Of a stretch of DNA of 64,000 bases, positions 34,291 to 41,973 are shown one piece after another. Position numbers and translations under genes: made by a program. The stretch is from Nocardioides marmotae (lineage in GTDB: Bacteria; Actinomycetota; Actinomycetes; Propionibacteriales; Nocardioidaceae). The stretch covers positions 4,216,001 through 4,280,000 of the forward strand of contig NZ_CP053660.1 in NCBI RefSeq assembly GCF_013177455.1, in the 5' to 3' direction. Below the pieces are notes generated by a model. That model worked only from the letters and a program-made list of their open reading frames with translations. It ran no database searches and was not told the origin of the DNA. Position 1 is the stretch's first letter, and each line of letters opens with the position of its first letter.

Positions 34291-34430
34291 CGGGCCTCCC
34301 CCGCCCCGGTCGTGCGCTTCGCGGCCCCGCGGCGGGTGGCCGCGGCCCGCAGCCGCTCGGCGGACTGGCGCAGCCAGCGCTGCTCGGCCCGGCGGAGCCG
34401 GTCGTGGTCGACCTCGGTCAGCGCGCTCAT
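34287..34430 (-). CDS. 47-residue basic protein between PadR and the ABC ATPase
   Basis: A short frame from ATG 34428-34430 to a TGA that overlaps the ATPase start (ATGA); its own ATG overlaps the PadR stop (ATGA). The product is one strongly basic amphipathic helix (DRLRRAEQRWLRQSAERLRAA) with no hydrophobic segment. The double overlap and the in-phase codon bias argue for a true coupled gene. It could be a regulator-associated peptide or simply maintain coupling; its function is unknown. Easily missed because of its size. Confidence 0.6.
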   Translation of the reverse strand: MSALTEVDHDRLRRAEQRWLRQSAERLRAAATRRGAAKRTTGAGEAR

Positions 34431-35029
34431 CGGGTCCGCTCCTGCTCCGTGCTCGTGGGGGTGGTCGTCTCGGCGGCCTCGGGTGCCGCGGGGCGCTCCA
34501 GGGCCGCTCGGCGCAGCCGGGCCTCGCAGTGATCGAGCCAGCGCACCTCGGCCTCGGCGTCGAAGACCAGCGAGTCGAGGACCAGGCTCCAGGCGAGGTC
34601 GGCCGGCTCGACCGGGCGGGCGGCGCGGCCGCTGCGCTTGAGCCGGGTGTAGTCCTGCAGCGCGGTCATCGTGGCGCTGCGCTGCTGCTGGATGACGGCG
34701 CCGACGTCGACGCCGGGCACGGTCACGGCGAGCGCGAGCTTGATCGCCAGCTCATCGCGCGGCGGCTGGGTCCGGGCCACCGGGGTGGTGAACCAGGCGG
34801 CGACCTCCTCGCGGCCGGTGTCGGTGATCCGGTAGACCACGTGTCCCTCGCCGTCGTCGCCCGCGCCCTCGACGAGGCCGTCGCGCTCGAGGCGGGTCAG
34901 CGTCGTGTAGACCTGCCCGACGTTCAGCGGCCAGGTGGCCCCGGTCCGCTGCTCGAACTCGCTGCGCAGCTGGTAGCCGTACATGGGCCCCTGCTCGAGC
35001 AGCGCCAGGAGCGCCTGCTTCACCGACAT
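34427..35029 (-). CDS. PadR-family transcriptional regulator
   Basis: A 200-residue regulator with the PadR winged helix at residues 1-80 (VKQALLALLEQGPMYGYQLRSEFEQRTG, LNVGQVYTTLTRLERDGLV) and a C-terminal Vir_act-like helical domain for dimerisation (YTRLKRSG...WSLVLDSLVFDAEAEVRWLD). It leads an operon with an ABC exporter, a standard PadR arrangement in which the exporter's drug relieves repression. GGAGG lies 7 bases before the ATG. A near-perfect 8-base inverted repeat sits 32 bases upstream. Confidence 0.9.
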   Translation of the reverse strand: MSVKQALLALLEQGPMYGYQLRSEFEQRTGATWPLNVGQVYTTLTRLERDGLVEGAGDDGEGHVVYRITDTGREEVAAWFTTPVARTQPPRDELAIKLALAVTVPGVDVGAVIQQQRSATMTALQDYTRLKRSGRAARPVEPADLAWSLVLDSLVFDAEAEVRWLDHCEARLRRAALERPAAPEAAETTTPTSTEQERTR

Positions 35030-35060
35030 GGTCCGACCTCCGCCTTGATGGATACCGAGT

Positions 35061-35079
35061 ATGTATACCACGTATGCAT
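35061..35079. promoter_or_regulatory. PadR operator candidate
   Basis: ATGTATAC-CAC-GTATGCAT, 8-base arms with one mismatch and a 3-base centre, immediately upstream of the PadR gene. PadR sites often contain ATGT/ACAT half-sites. The A+T-rich stretch also supplies likely -10 sequences, so binding would block the promoter. Confidence 0.55.
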
Positions 35080-35154
35080 CCGCTCACCCGGTCGCTGCGT
35101 CAGGGCAGTGTCGGGGCGGCGTCGGGCCGCGGCGGCGTACCGGGAACCGCAGGG

Positions 35155-35160
35155 CAGACT
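35155..35160 (+). promoter_or_regulatory. Leaderless -10 candidate of the SDR gene
   Basis: CAGACT exactly 6 bases before the ATG, no ribosome site between. Confidence 0.35.
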
Positions 35161-35166
35161 GCGCGC

Positions 35167-35925
35167 ATGACGACGACTCTCATCACCGGCGCGTCCAGCG
35201 GTCTCGGCGCGGAGATGGCCCGCCAGCTCGCGGCGCGCGGGGACGACCTCGCCCTCTGCGCCCGCCGGCAGGAGCGGCTGACCGAGCTGCGTGCGGAGAT
35301 CCTCGCCGCCCACCCCGACCGCCGGGTCGAGGTGCGCACGCTCGACGTGCTCGACGAGGACGCCGTCTTCGAGACCTTCCGCGCCTTCCGCCACGACCTC
35401 GGCTCGCTCGACCGGGTCGTGGTCAACGCCGGCCTCGGCAAGGGCGCGCCGCTCGGCACCGGCGGCCAGGCCGCCAACCGGGAGACCGCGATGACCAACT
35501 TCGTCGGCGCGCTGACCCAGACCGAGGCCGCGATGGAGGCCTTCCGCGACCAGCAGGCCGGCCACCTGGTGATGGTCTCCTCGATGTCGGCCATGCGCGG
35601 GATGCCGAAGACGATGACGACGTACGCCGCCACCAAGATCGGTGCGGCGCACCTCGCCGAGGGCATCCGCAACGAGCTGCACGGCAAGCCGTTGGGGCGG
35701 ACGGTCAAGGTGACCGTGCTCTACCCCGGCTACATCGCCTCGGAGATGAACGAGAAGGTCGCCCAGAAGACCAAGATGATGGTGCCCACCGACGTCGGCG
35801 TCCGCGCGATGGTCGAGGCGATCGAGAAGCAGGTCGACTCCGCCTGCGTCCCGCGCCTGCCCTGTGCCCCGCTCTCGGTCGTGATGAAGCACGCCCCGCT
35901 CGGGGTGTTCAAGAAGCTGATGTGA
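35167..35925 (+). CDS. Short-chain dehydrogenase/reductase
   Basis: A 252-residue classical SDR with cofactor motif TGASSGLG (residues 7-14), VVNAGLG, catalytic Ser in MVSSMSAM and the YAATK active-site pair. The CARRQERL stretch with Arg after the second strand favours NADP(H). The C-terminal tail (CAPLSVVMKHAPLGVFKKLM) resembles membrane-associated SDRs acting on lipid substrates. The substrate is unknown. The inner ATG was chosen since it begins the first beta-strand and follows a -10-like hexamer by 6 bases. Confidence 0.87.
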   Translation: MTTTLITGASSGLGAEMARQLAARGDDLALCARRQERLTELRAEILAAHPDRRVEVRTLDVLDEDAVFETFRAFRHDLGSLDRVVVNAGLGKGAPLGTGGQAANRETAMTNFVGALTQTEAAMEAFRDQQAGHLVMVSSMSAMRGMPKTMTTYAATKIGAAHLAEGIRNELHGKPLGRTVKVTVLYPGYIASEMNEKVAQKTKMMVPTDVGVRAMVEAIEKQVDSACVPRLPCAPLSVVMKHAPLGVFKKLM

Positions 35926-35932
35926 GCGCCGC

Positions 35933-35998
35933 CCCTGCAGGAGTGCCACCTCGACCCTGCAGGGGTGCCACCTCGACCCTGCAGGAGTGCCGCTTCGG
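35933..35998. repeat. Three tandem 22-base repeats between convergent genes
   Basis: CCCTGCAGGAGTGCCACCTCGA occurs three times end to end; copy 2 has one change and copy 3 has three near its end. Each contains the palindrome CTGCAG. It lies between the convergent SDR and histidine-phosphatase genes. It could be a termination zone or a protein-binding array; it does not form a strong single hairpin. Confidence 0.8.
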
Positions 35999-36003
35999 CG
36001 CGG

Positions 36004-36675
36004 TCAGCGGTAGGTGAGGACGTCCCCCTCGAGGTGGGCGTGCTCGTTGAAGGTGAGCAGCCGGGCGCCGGTGGAGCCGACGACGACGCGGGAGTAGGAG
36101 GAGTTCACGACGACCGTGTTGAACCGGCTCCACAACCGGGCGGTCGTGGCGTCGTCGCCGTCCGGGTCGACCAGCGCGGCGGCGGCGACCGCGATCGGGC
36201 CGCCGGAGGTGACCACGACGACCGTGCCGCCGGGGCCGGCCTGTGCGCAGGACCGCTCGAGCGAGCCGCGGACCCGGGCGAGGAAGCCCGGCCACGGCTC
36301 GGGGTAGGCCACGTCGTCGTCGCCGCCGGCGGACCACCGGGCGGTGGCCTCCTCGAAGGCGCGCTGGAAGGCGCGCCGGTCCTCGGTGCCCGTGACGAGG
36401 TCGGGGTGGGCCGCGACGACGCCGAGGTGGTCGAACTCGTCCCAGCCGGCGTCGACCTCGACGTCGGCCGACCAGCCGCCACCCTCGAGCATCCCCTCGG
36501 CGGTCTCGCGGTGGCGGCGCATGTCGCCGCGCACGACGACGTCCGGCTTCACCCCGTGCCGGGCGAGGTGGGCGCCCAGCAGCCGCGCCTGCTCGTGACC
36601 GGTCGCGGAGAGCACGTCGTAGTCCTCGGCACCGAAGGAGGCCTGCCCGTGCCGGACCAGGATCAGCACGCCCAT
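36004..36675 (-). CDS. Histidine phosphatase family protein
   Basis: A 223-residue protein with the branch-1 histidine phosphatase motif LVRHGQASFG (phosphohistidine at about residue 9), GDMRRHRET with the second active-site Arg, and VVTSGGPI, where the usual second catalytic His is replaced by Ser-Gly-Gly-Pro. Members dephosphorylate small metabolites or proteins. The ATG overlaps the kinase-like gene stop by one base, so it is the last gene of a four-gene lipid operon and may clear phosphorylated intermediates made by that kinase; this is inference. Confidence 0.85.
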   Translation of the reverse strand: MGVLILVRHGQASFGAEDYDVLSATGHEQARLLGAHLARHGVKPDVVVRGDMRRHRETAEGMLEGGGWSADVEVDAGWDEFDHLGVVAAHPDLVTGTEDRRAFQRAFEEATARWSAGGDDDVAYPEPWPGFLARVRGSLERSCAQAGPGGTVVVVTSGGPIAVAAAALVDPDGDDATTARLWSRFNTVVVNSSYSRVVVGSTGARLLTFNEHAHLEGDVLTYR

Positions 36676-37778
36676 CAGGCGGCACCCCCGGTGGGTGCGT
36701 CGGCCGGGTGCTCGGCGATCAGCCGGCGGCAGCGCGCCTCGAGGTAGGCCACCACCTGGCCGAGCACCGCGTGGGACTCGTTGGTGGTCTGCCGGTGGAC
36801 GTAGCGGTACCAGATCTGCTGGGCGATGACGGCCAGCCGGAACAGCCCGAAGACCTCGTAGAACAGCCGCTGCTCGGCGGTGATCTCGAAGCCCATCCGC
36901 GCGCAGTACCGCTCGACCAGCTGGTCGCGGGTCCACATGCCCGGGGCGTTGGTCGGCTGGCGGCGGAAGAGCTGGAACAGGTCGTCGTCGGCAGCCTCGA
37001 CCCAGTAGGCCAGCGTCGAGGAGAGGTCCATGAGCGGGTCCCCCACGGTGGCCATCTCCCAGTCGAGCACCGCGCGCACCTCGAGGCGCCCCTGGCTGTC
37101 GTCGAGCACGAGGTTGTCGAAGCGGAAGTCGTTGTGGATCAGCACCTGGGCCACGTCCGCGGGCCGGTGCTCCTCGATCCACGCCATCACGTCGGACCAG
37201 TCGCCGGTGTCCTCGGTGCGCGCGTCGGCCATCCGGCCGACCCACCCGCGCACCTGCCGGTCGACGTACCCCTCGCCGCGGCCGAGGTCCGCGAGCTCGG
37301 GCACGGCGGCCACGTCGACGGAGTGCAGCGCGACCAGGACGTCGAGCGCCCGCGCGCACAGGTCGTCGGCCTCCTCGGCGCTCACCTCGCGGGGGAACTC
37401 CGAGCGCAGGACCAGCCCGGGGACCTTCTCCATGACGTAGAACTCCGAGCCGATCACCGAGGTGTCGGTGCAGTGCCCGACCATCGCGGCGACGTACGGG
37501 AAGACGGGCGCGAGCGCGGACTGGATGCGGTGCTCGCGGCCCATGTCGTGCGCGCCGGCCGCCTTCCGCCCGGCCGGCGGGCGGCGCAGGATCAGCTCGC
37601 GGTCGCCGGCGAGGAGCAGGTACGTCAGGTTGGACGCGCCGCCGCTGAACTGGCGGACCTCCTCGATCGGGCCGACGCCCGCGCCGATGGCCTCCAGCCA
37701 GGCGCTCACGGCGGCGGCGTCGAAGGCGTCCTCCTCGCGGACCGGCTTCGCCGGGTTGCCGGTGTCGTCGGCGCTCAC
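36675..37778 (-). CDS. Phosphotransferase (APH-type), ACAD10/11 kinase-like
   Basis: A 367-residue kinase-fold protein: Gly-rich loop FSGGASNLTYLL, a catalytic loop of Brenner type (IHNDFRFDNLVL) and the metal site DWEMATVGDPLMDL. It is the branch found as the N-terminal part of mammalian ACAD10/ACAD11 and as LvaA in Pseudomonas, which phosphorylate 4-hydroxyacyl-CoA so that a partner acyl-CoA dehydrogenase homologue can remove the phosphate. Here an ACAD10/11-type dehydrogenase is encoded in the same operon. GTG start overlaps the SDR stop (GTGA). Substrate inferred, not shown. Confidence 0.85.
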   Translation of the reverse strand: MSADDTGNPAKPVREEDAFDAAAVSAWLEAIGAGVGPIEEVRQFSGGASNLTYLLLAGDRELILRRPPAGRKAAGAHDMGREHRIQSALAPVFPYVAAMVGHCTDTSVIGSEFYVMEKVPGLVLRSEFPREVSAEEADDLCARALDVLVALHSVDVAAVPELADLGRGEGYVDRQVRGWVGRMADARTEDTGDWSDVMAWIEEHRPADVAQVLIHNDFRFDNLVLDDSQGRLEVRAVLDWEMATVGDPLMDLSSTLAYWVEAADDDLFQLFRRQPTNAPGMWTRDQLVERYCARMGFEITAEQRLFYEVFGLFRLAVIAQQIWYRYVHRQTTNESHAVLGQVVAYLEARCRRLIAEHPADAPTGGAA

Positions 37779-38563
37779 GCCTGCCCCATCCGGTCGAGCT
37801 TGGCGGCCTGCGCGCGCATGACGGCGTCGTACGTCGCCCGGTCGCCGACCTTGAGCGCGTAGGCGTCCCGCGCCGCCGGGTCGGGGAGGATCACCTCGTC
37901 ACCGCGGTCGATCCCCTCGAGCACCGCCGCGGCGACCTCCTCCGCGGTCGTCGGGGACTCCTCGACCAGCTTGCTCATCACCGCACCGAGGGCGGTGTCG
38001 TTGCCGCGCAGCGAGCTCATCAGGTTGGTGCGGAAGTAGGACGGGCAGACCACGTGCGCGCTCACGCCGTACGACGCGAGCTCGTGGCCGGTGGTCTCGG
38101 TGAGCGCGACGACGGCCGCCTTGACCGCGTTGTACGACGCCATCCCGCCCGGGTGCACCAGGCCGGCCAGCGACGCGACGTTGACGATCCGCCCCGAGCC
38201 CTGCTGCTTGAGCAGCGGCACGAACGCGCGCGTCCCGCGGACCGCGCCGAACAGGTTGATCTCGGTGATCCACTGCCACTCCTCGAGGGTGGCCACGTCG
38301 AGCCGGCCGCCCCCGGCGACGCCGGCGTTGTTGACGAGCACGTCGAGGCCGCCCCAGGTCCGCTCGACGTGGTCGACCGCGGCCGCCCAGTCGGCGTCGC
38401 TGGTGACGTCGAGGACCAGGTCCACGCCGTCGGCCTCCGCGCGGTCGGTGGCCAGCACCTCGTCGCCCCGCGCGCGGAACGCCTCGGTCAGCGCCTTGCC
38501 CAGGCCGGACGCGGCGCCGGTGACCAGGACGCGCTGCTGCTGGCCGGCCTGCTGGCCGGTCAT
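37775..38563 (-). CDS. Short-chain dehydrogenase/reductase of the kinase/ACAD operon
   Basis: A 262-residue SDR with TGAASGLG near residue 15, DVTSDADW (the NAD-type acidic residue region), NNAGVAGGG, Ser in VNVASLAGL and the YNAVK active-site pair. It lies between an ACAD10/11-type dehydrogenase and a kinase-like phosphotransferase, overlapping each by four bases. A possible task is interconversion of keto and hydroxy groups on the acyl chain before phosphorylation. The substrate is not known. Confidence 0.87.
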   Translation of the reverse strand: MTGQQAGQQQRVLVTGAASGLGKALTEAFRARGDEVLATDRAEADGVDLVLDVTSDADWAAAVDHVERTWGGLDVLVNNAGVAGGGRLDVATLEEWQWITEINLFGAVRGTRAFVPLLKQQGSGRIVNVASLAGLVHPGGMASYNAVKAAVVALTETTGHELASYGVSAHVVCPSYFRTNLMSSLRGNDTALGAVMSKLVEESPTTAEEVAAAVLEGIDRGDEVILPDPAARDAYALKVGDRATYDAVMRAQAAKLDRMGQA

Positions 38564-39816
38564 CGCTTGGCGCCGTGCTTGCCGAGCTCGATGCGCGCGA
38601 CGACGCCGCGGTGGACCTCGTCGGGGCCGTCGGCGAGCCGGAGCGAGCGGGCGGCGGTCCAGGCCGCGGCGAGCGGGAAGTCGCTGGAGAGGCCGCCACC
38701 GCCGTGGATCTGCATGGCCAGGTCGATGACCTGCTGGGCCATGTTCGGCACGGCCACCTTGATCTGGGAGACCTCCGAGAGCGCGTTGGCCGGGCCGCCG
38801 ACGTCGAGCTTCCAGGCGGCGTTGAGCACGAGCAGGCGGGCGGAGTCGATGGCGATCCGGGCGTCGGCGATCCGCTCGCGGTTGCCGCCGAGGTTGATGA
38901 TCGGCTTGCCGAACGCGGTGCGCTCCAGGCCCCGCTTGCAGGCCAGCTCCAGCGCCATCTCGGCCAGGCCGATCAGCCGCATGCAGTGGTGGACGCGGCC
39001 GGGGCCGAGCCGGCCCTGGGCGATCGCGAACGCCTCGCCGGGGCCGCTGATGATGTTGGCGGCCGGGACGCGGACGTCGGTGAAGGACACCTCGCCGTGG
39101 CCGAGCGGCTCGTCGTAGATGCCCATCGTGTCCAGGAGCCGCTCGATCTTCACGCCCGGGGTGTCGCGCGGGACGAGGACCATCGAGTGCCGGCGGTGCC
39201 GGTCCGCGTCGGGGTCGGTGAGCCCCATGAAGATGAAGATCTTGCAGTCGGGGTGGCCGACGCCGGTCGACCACCACTTGCGGCCGTTGATGACGACCTC
39301 GTCGCCGTCGACGACCGCGGTCGCCTCCATGGTGGTCGCATCCGAGGACGCGACGCCCGGCTCGGTCATCGTGAACGCCGAGCGGATCCGGCCGTCGAGC
39401 AGCGGCTCGAGCCAGTCCCGCTTCTGCTCCTCGCTGCCGTAGCGGAGCAGCACCTCCATGTTGCCGGTGTCGGGTGCGTTGCAGTTCAGCACCAGCGGGG
39501 CGATGGCCGAGCGGCCGGTGAGCTCGGCGATCGGGGCGTAGTCGACGTTGGTCAGTCCCTCGCCGCCGTCGGTGCCGAACCGCGCGGCGTACTCCCCGGC
39601 GTGCTCCTTGGGCAGGAAGAGGTTCCACAGGCCGCGCTCGCGCGCCTTGGCCTTGAGCTCCTCGATGAGCGGCAGCGGGATCCAGGCCTCGCCGCGGGCG
39701 CGGGCCTCGGCGAGATCCGCGTGGTACTGCGGCTCGGCCGGCTCCACCTCCTCGGCCAGGAAGGCGCGCACGCGCTCGGTCAGGTCGGCGGCGCGGGGGG
39801 ACGGCGAGAAGTCCAT
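38560..39816 (-). CDS. ACAD10/11-type acyl-CoA dehydrogenase
   Basis: A 418-residue protein strikingly like the dehydrogenase half of human ACAD11: NCNAPDTGNMEVLLRYGSEE, MTEPGVASSDATTMEA, GRKWWSTGVG, HSMVLVPRDTPGVKI, QGRLGPGRVHHCMRLIGLAE and LRLADGPDEVH. In animals and in the Pseudomonas Lva system such proteins convert 4-phosphoacyl-CoA to enoyl-CoA. It leads a four-gene operon that also has the matching kinase. ATG 39814-39816 is preferred over GTG three codons upstream because TAGGGT lies exactly 7 bases before it. Confidence 0.88.
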   Translation of the reverse strand: MDFSPSPRAADLTERVRAFLAEEVEPAEPQYHADLAEARARGEAWIPLPLIEELKAKARERGLWNLFLPKEHAGEYAARFGTDGGEGLTNVDYAPIAELTGRSAIAPLVLNCNAPDTGNMEVLLRYGSEEQKRDWLEPLLDGRIRSAFTMTEPGVASSDATTMEATAVVDGDEVVINGRKWWSTGVGHPDCKIFIFMGLTDPDADRHRRHSMVLVPRDTPGVKIERLLDTMGIYDEPLGHGEVSFTDVRVPAANIISGPGEAFAIAQGRLGPGRVHHCMRLIGLAEMALELACKRGLERTAFGKPIINLGGNRERIADARIAIDSARLLVLNAAWKLDVGGPANALSEVSQIKVAVPNMAQQVIDLAMQIHGGGGLSSDFPLAAAWTAARSLRLADGPDEVHRGVVARIELGKHGAKR

Positions 39817-39823
39817 GCCGCGC

Positions 39824-39829
39824 ACCCTA
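39824..39829 (-). promoter_or_regulatory. Leaderless -10 element of the kinase/ACAD operon
   Basis: TAGGGT on the minus strand, 7 bases before ATG 39816. Confidence 0.45.
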
Positions 39830-39844
39830 GCCAGACGGGGGTGG

Positions 39845-39850
39845 GAGACT
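39845..39850 (+). promoter_or_regulatory. Leaderless -10 candidate of the lipoprotein gene
   Basis: GAGACT 6 bases before the GTG start; it lies within 20 bases of the divergent operon promoter. Confidence 0.35.
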
Positions 39851-39856
39851 CATCGG

Positions 39857-40408
39857 GTGCCGCGCACAGTCCTCGCCGTCCCTCTGCTCGCCCTGCTCCT
39901 CACCGGGTGCAGCGGAGACTCCGCGACTCCCGGCTCCTCGGGCGCTACTCGCTCCTCGGACGCCTCCGCCGCTCCCGAGGTCCGGGCCGGGCTCGCCGCC
40001 CTCTACGCCGGCGACCGCCCCGGCGAGGAGGACACCCGCAACGGCGAGTGCTTCGCCGACGCCCTGCTCGACCGGGTCTCCACCGCGGAGCTCGAGGAGG
40101 CCGGCGTGGTCGTCGGCGGCCAGGTCGCCGCCACCTCCCCCGAGCTCGAGCCGGACCTCGCCGAGACCTGGGTGGACGCGATGTTCTCCTGCATGGACTT
40201 CGTCGAGGAGTCCGCCCGCGCCCAGGTCGCCTTCACCAAGGGCGCGGTCGACTGGCGCGAGTACGCCGCGTGCCTGCGCGCGGAGCTCGACGAGGACGCC
40301 GTCCGCGCCGCCGTCGTCGGCATGCTCTCCGGTGACTGGCGCACCCCCGAGGTCGCCGCCCTCACCGACGCCCAGGCCGAGTGCTCCGCCCAGGCCGACC
40401 CGCGCTGA
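39857..40408 (+). CDS. Lipoprotein of unknown function
   Basis: A 183-residue secreted lipoprotein with the signal peptide VLAVPLLALLLTGC (lipobox LLTGC at about residue 17) and a Ser/Ala-rich linker. The mature domain is mostly helical with three cysteines (NGECFAD, MFSCMDF, AACLRAE), plus a fourth near the end (QAECSAQ). It resembles small surface lipoproteins common in Nocardioidaceae, with no named domain. It is divergent from the kinase/ACAD operon and convergent with an ABC permease gene. Confidence 0.82.
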   Translation: MPRTVLAVPLLALLLTGCSGDSATPGSSGATRSSDASAAPEVRAGLAALYAGDRPGEEDTRNGECFADALLDRVSTAELEEAGVVVGGQVAATSPELEPDLAETWVDAMFSCMDFVEESARAQVAFTKGAVDWREYAACLRAELDEDAVRAAVVGMLSGDWRTPEVAALTDAQAECSAQADPR

Positions 40409-40416
40409 CCTGCGGG

Positions 40417-41973
40417 TCAGCCCGCGACGGTCATCACCACGCGGGCCCGATCGACGGGGTCGACCCAGCGGGCGTGGGCGCGGACGAGCCGGGTCAGCGA
40501 CCAGCACAGGAACGGCACGGCGACCAGCACGGAGACCTCCCACGCCGGCACCCGGGCCAGGCCGGAGAAGACCAGGCCGGTGAGCGTCGTGGAGACCGCG
40601 AGGCGGGTGGAGTAGCCGACCATCGTCAGCGGTGGGGCGGGCGTGGCGCGGGCCGAGCGGAGGTCGACGGCGTAGGGGCGCTGGGCCGACCAGCGCATGC
40701 CGGCCGCGACGACCTGCACGGTGACCACCACGACCGTGCAGACCAGGGCGGTGAGCTCGGCGACCGACGGGACGCCGGCGCGGACGGCCGCCAGCAGGAC
40801 CGTCACCGCCGAGGCCGCGAGGAGGAACTCGGTCAGCACCCACGCCCGGGCCGCGAACACCGTCCCCGGCGCGACCGGCAGGCTCTCGCGCCACAACCCG
40901 CCGCGGGCGTCGAGGCACCAGGCGTTGACCCCGAAGAGCAGCGCCCCGCCGGAGGCGACGAGGCCGGGCAGCACGGTCATCGTCTCCCACGGCAGCCCGC
41001 CGAGCAGCGCGACCGCGCCCGGCCCGATCGCCAGCACCGCGATGCCGCGGCGCATCGGCACCGCGCGCCACACCGACCCGCGGTCGGTGCGCACCAGGGC
41101 GAGCAGGTCCGAGCCGGGCAGCCGGCCGGCGACGTACCGGCCGGACTCGACGCGCGCCTCGTCACGCGGGGTACGGCGCGCGGCGATGTGGGCGGGCACG
41201 GCGCCCAGAGCGATCGCGGCGAGCAGGAGGACGAGCAGCGCGGCGACCGTTGCGGCCCAGGTCCCCCCGAAGCCGGCGATCATTCCCAGCACGACCCGCC
41301 GCGTCGGGAGCTGGTCGAGCACGGAGACCAGCGCGTCGGCCAGCTGGAGGCCGAGCGCCAGCCCGAGCAGGGTGAGGGTCAGCAGCCGGACGCCGGCGAT
41401 GCCGTGGTGGCCGCGGCGCACGCCCTCGAAGGTCCAGGCGACGACCTGCGCGACCGCGGTCGCGGCGGCCAGCCAGAGCAGCACGACGACCTGCGCGGCG
41501 AGCAGGCCGGAGGGGCCGAGGGCGTAGGCGGTCGTGCCGAGGAGGAGCCAGGCCTGGAGCAGCCAGGCGATGTTGAGCGGGGCGAGCGCGAGCGCGCCGA
41601 GGTGGTCGGTGGTCGGGCTGAGCGGCAGCACGGCCGCCGCGTCGCGGGCGACGAGCTCGCGGCCGCCGCCCGAGGCGACCGCCGAGACGATCGCCAGGCC
41701 GAGGAAGCCGGCGAGCGCGGTCGGCAGCAGCACCAGCAGGTCGAAGGCGCGTCCCTCGCCGCCGGCGCCGGGGGTGTACGCCGGCACGACCGCCGCCGCG
41801 GTCGTCAGCGCCGCGAAGCCGAGCAGCAGCCACGCGGCGGTGCCCCGTCGACGTACCGTCGCGGCGCGGAAGCGCAGCAGGTGGCCGACGTCCGCGACCG
41901 CGCGGTGCGCCTCGGCCCAGCGGTCTGTTGCGCTGCGGGCCGAGCGGCTAGTCCAGGAGGCCGCGGTAGGCAC
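40417..41973 (-). CDS. ABC-2-like membrane transport protein
   Basis: A 518-residue integral membrane protein with about twelve hydrophobic segments in two groups (residues ~45-260 and ~325-500) separated by a cytoplasmic stretch (ESGRYVAGRLPGSDLLALVRTD). No sequence motif is diagnostic, but it overlaps the end of an ABC ATPase gene by 26 bases and so is the expected permease. The GTG start at 41971-41973 is inside the ATPase gene; a later start is possible. The substrate is unknown. Confidence 0.8.
   Translation of the reverse strand: MPTAASWTSRSARSATDRWAEAHRAVADVGHLLRFRAATVRRRGTAAWLLLGFAALTTAAAVVPAYTPGAGGEGRAFDLLVLLPTALAGFLGLAIVSAVASGGGRELVARDAAAVLPLSPTTDHLGALALAPLNIAWLLQAWLLLGTTAYALGPSGLLAAQVVVLLWLAAATAVAQVVAWTFEGVRRGHHGIAGVRLLTLTLLGLALGLQLADALVSVLDQLPTRRVVLGMIAGFGGTWAATVAALLVLLLAAIALGAVPAHIAARRTPRDEARVESGRYVAGRLPGSDLLALVRTDRGSVWRAVPMRRGIAVLAIGPGAVALLGGLPWETMTVLPGLVASGGALLFGVNAWCLDARGGLWRESLPVAPGTVFAARAWVLTEFLLAASAVTVLLAAVRAGVPSVAELTALVCTVVVVTVQVVAAGMRWSAQRPYAVDLRSARATPAPPLTMVGYSTRLAVSTTLTGLVFSGLARVPAWEVSVLVAVPFLCWSLTRLVRAHARWVDPVDRARVVMTVAG

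Noticed and set aside
35933..35998. Short CRISPR-like array
   Set aside because: The 22-base repeats abut with no spacers.
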